64,000 nucleotides of DNA from Anthocerotibacter panamensis C109. Its GTDB lineage: Bacteria > Cyanobacteriota > Cyanobacteriia > Gloeobacterales > Anthocerotibacteraceae. The stretch lies in the NCBI RefSeq assembly GCF_018389385.1, contig NZ_CP062698.1, positions 995,501-1,059,500 of the forward strand. The letters are read 5' to 3'. The translations under genes were made by a program, and so were the position numbers. Below the pieces are notes generated by a model, which saw only the letters and a list, made by a program, of their open reading frames with translations, did not search any database and had not been told where the DNA came from. Shown here in pieces: positions 62,611 through 64,000 of this stretch (the stretch's first letter is position 1; the number at the start of each line of letters is the position of its first letter).

Positions 62611-63774
62611 ATGAGGAGCTTGGTGGCAAAACGAATCTTTATGAGCACGGGTGAGGTCTCGGGGGACTTGCAGGGGAGCTACCTCGTCAAAGCACTCCTC
62701 GCCCAGAACCCAGACTTAGAAATTGTGGCCTTAGGGGGAGAGCGCATGGCCCAAGCGGGGGCCAAACTCCTGGCAAACACCGCTGCGATTGGCTCGATAG
62801 GACTGGTGGTAGAAGCCCTGCCTTTAGTGCTGCCCACGCTCAAGATCCAACGCCTTGCCCAGCAATATCTTCAAGCCCATCCGCCCGACTTAGTTATTTA
62901 CATTGACTATATGACTCCCAATATTAATCTGGGGCTCTATGTCCGCAAGCACTTTAAAAACATTCCCACCGTTTTTTATATTGCTCCGCAAGAATGGGTC
63001 TGGCGTTCTAATCCCACCAACACCCGACGCATTATCGGCATCAGCGACCTTATCCTCGCCATTTTCCCTGTAGAGGCCGAGTACTACAAAAGCTATGGAG
63101 CCAATGTGGAATGGGTCGGGCACCCGCTTATCGATATTGTTCAACCCACCGGTTCCCCTCCAGATTTACGTCGAGAGCAGGGGGTTGTCCCTGAAGAAAA
63201 AGTGGTCCTGCTAATGCCCGCCTCGCGCACTCAGGAGTTGAAGTACATTCTGCCCGACCTCTTTCGGGGGGCACGCATGTTACAAGAACGCCTGCCGGGA
63301 CTACGTTTCTGGCTACCGTTAGCCAACCCCAAATTTAAAGAGACCTATATTCGTGAAGCCCAAACCAACAACCTGAACATCACATACCTGCCTAGTTGCG
63401 ACTACACTGCCTTGAGCGCCGCTGATCTGGTAGTGGGCAAATCAGGGACCGTAAATTTAGAAACGGCCCTGCTCAAGGTACCACAACTGGTCCTCTACCG
63501 CCTGAGTCAGGCCACGTACTTGTTCTTGAAATACGTCGTCCGGTTTAGCATTCCCTTCGCCTCACCTGTAAATCTGGTCACCATGGAACCCATTGTCCCC
63601 GAGTACCTCCAAGAAGGCACCGATGCCGAGAATATTGCCCGCGAGAGCTACGATTTGCTCACCAATACCGCCCGCCGAGAGACCATGCTCCAGGGCTACG
63701 ACCGGATTTGCGAACACTTAGGGAGCCCTGGGGTCCTCCGACGGGCAGCAGCACAGATCTTGAAGCTGCTCTGA
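62611..63774 (+). CDS. lpxB: lipid-A-disaccharide synthase
   Basis: 387 residues from ATG with GAGGAGG just upstream. STGEVSGDLQGSYL near the start, YIAPQEWVWRSN and GHPLIDIV in the middle, and VVGKSGTVNLETALLKVPQLVLYR are typical of LpxB. It couples UDP-diacylglucosamine to lipid X in lipid A synthesis at the inner membrane. Confidence 0.95.
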   Translation: MRSLVAKRIFMSTGEVSGDLQGSYLVKALLAQNPDLEIVALGGERMAQAGAKLLANTAAIGSIGLVVEALPLVLPTLKIQRLAQQYLQAHPPDLVIYIDYMTPNINLGLYVRKHFKNIPTVFYIAPQEWVWRSNPTNTRRIIGISDLILAIFPVEAEYYKSYGANVEWVGHPLIDIVQPTGSPPDLRREQGVVPEEKVVLLMPASRTQELKYILPDLFRGARMLQERLPGLRFWLPLANPKFKETYIREAQTNNLNITYLPSCDYTALSAADLVVGKSGTVNLETALLKVPQLVLYRLSQATYLFLKYVVRFSIPFASPVNLVTMEPIVPEYLQEGTDAENIARESYDLLTNTARRETMLQGYDRICEHLGSPGVLRRAAAQILKLL

Positions 63775-63807
63775 CTTCAGGCGGTCCGGTGACCAGACGG
63801 CTCCTAC

Positions 63808-64000
63808 TTACTGGACACTGACCAGTTCCACTTCAAAAACCAGGACAGCGTTAGGAGGAATGGGGCCAATGCCGCGCTCGCCATAGGCTAAATTTGCGGG
63901 GATGATGAGCTTGCGTTTGCCACCCACTTTCATGGTCCCGACCCCCTCATCCCAGCCCTTGATGACCTGCCCTCTGCCGATGGGGAACGTGAGCGGCTGC
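63808..64000 (-). CDS. FKBP-type peptidyl-prolyl isomerase, partial
   Basis: The C-terminal 63 residues are visible, with the start beyond the right edge. It reads [19 protein letters not shown], then [20 protein letters not shown] and [16 protein letters not shown] before a TAA at 63808. This is the classic FKBP core; it catalyses cis-trans isomerisation of proline bonds. N-terminal signal or other domains cannot be seen. Confidence 0.9.
   Translation of the reverse strand, partial: QPLTFPIGRGQVIKGWDEGVGTMKVGGKRKLIIPANLAYGERGIGPIPPNAVLVFEVELVSVQ

Overview
The window looks like cyanobacterial chromosome. Markers are a CruF-CruG carotenoid pair, a cytochrome cM-like protein, a photosystem II S4-domain/YlmH-like protein, a PetC-type Rieske protein, GlcE, two DUF2949-type miniproteins, a Uma2 protein and LpxB. 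Base composition is moderately GC-rich in the housekeeping part and clearly more AT-rich in the immunity-like genes of the left arm. A deep-branching lineage such as Gloeobacterales is a guess; nothing here proves it.

Left arm (1-15006, all minus strand, read from right to left). This is one end of a contractile injection system (CIS) locus. The window edge cuts a VgrG/gpD-like spike gene, and a CIS tube/adaptor gene lies just upstream of it. Upstream of these is an unusual array of cargo-like proteins interleaved with secreted, immunity-like proteins: RsiV-like DUF3298 protein A, GH19 muramidase, RsiV-like protein B, XAC2610-like protein, pesticin/T4-lysozyme-type muramidase, WG-repeat protein, and a 1874-residue protein with a glycosyl-hydrolase-like-10 N-terminus. 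The three enzyme proteins share one module of about 65 residues (YPQFLLPLGTQ ... PPDYSF ... LPFFAESRAALQ) after the enzymatic domain, followed by Pro/Ala-rich LQ-motif tails. Two copies of this module lie in a near-identical 384-bp direct repeat that begins exactly at the enzyme/module boundary. The GH19 gene has been fused to the 3' end of an XAC2610-like immunity gene. I read this as a modular, recombining set of peptidoglycan-hydrolase effectors with their immunity proteins, loaded on a CIS. It is the most interesting part of the window.

Middle (15.4-35 kb). This part holds aspS, a DUF4440-like protein, an SRPBCC-rhodanese fusion flanked by two DUF2949-like miniproteins, glcE, a large secreted zinc metalloprotease, a NIL-ferredoxin and rfbBAC for dTDP-rhamnose precursors. 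It continues with tRNA-Ser(GCU), a YlmH-like protein, a decayed stretch with an ISAs1-type transposase fragment, a TonB receptor, Uma2 and a phosphoketolase-like enzyme.

Right part (34.6-64 kb). A PAS-GAF histidine kinase sits next to a receiver-kinase hybrid that lacks its phospho-acceptor His. Then come tpiA, an EamA transporter, a dienelactone-hydrolase-like protein, an S24 repressor with palindromes upstream, a DisA_N/DAC-like sensor protein, panB, thiG, rpmA, hisF, a Rieske protein, a HEAT-repeat protein, an AhpD-like protein and ybeY. A defence-like AAA ATPase/DUF4276 pair follows, with the DUF4276 partner frameshifted. The arm ends with a sugar-type ABC ATPase, an AI-2E-type permease, cruF-cruG, an osmoprotectant-type ABC transporter with fused binding protein and permease, livF, a CytM-like cytochrome, lpxB and a partial FKBP isomerase.
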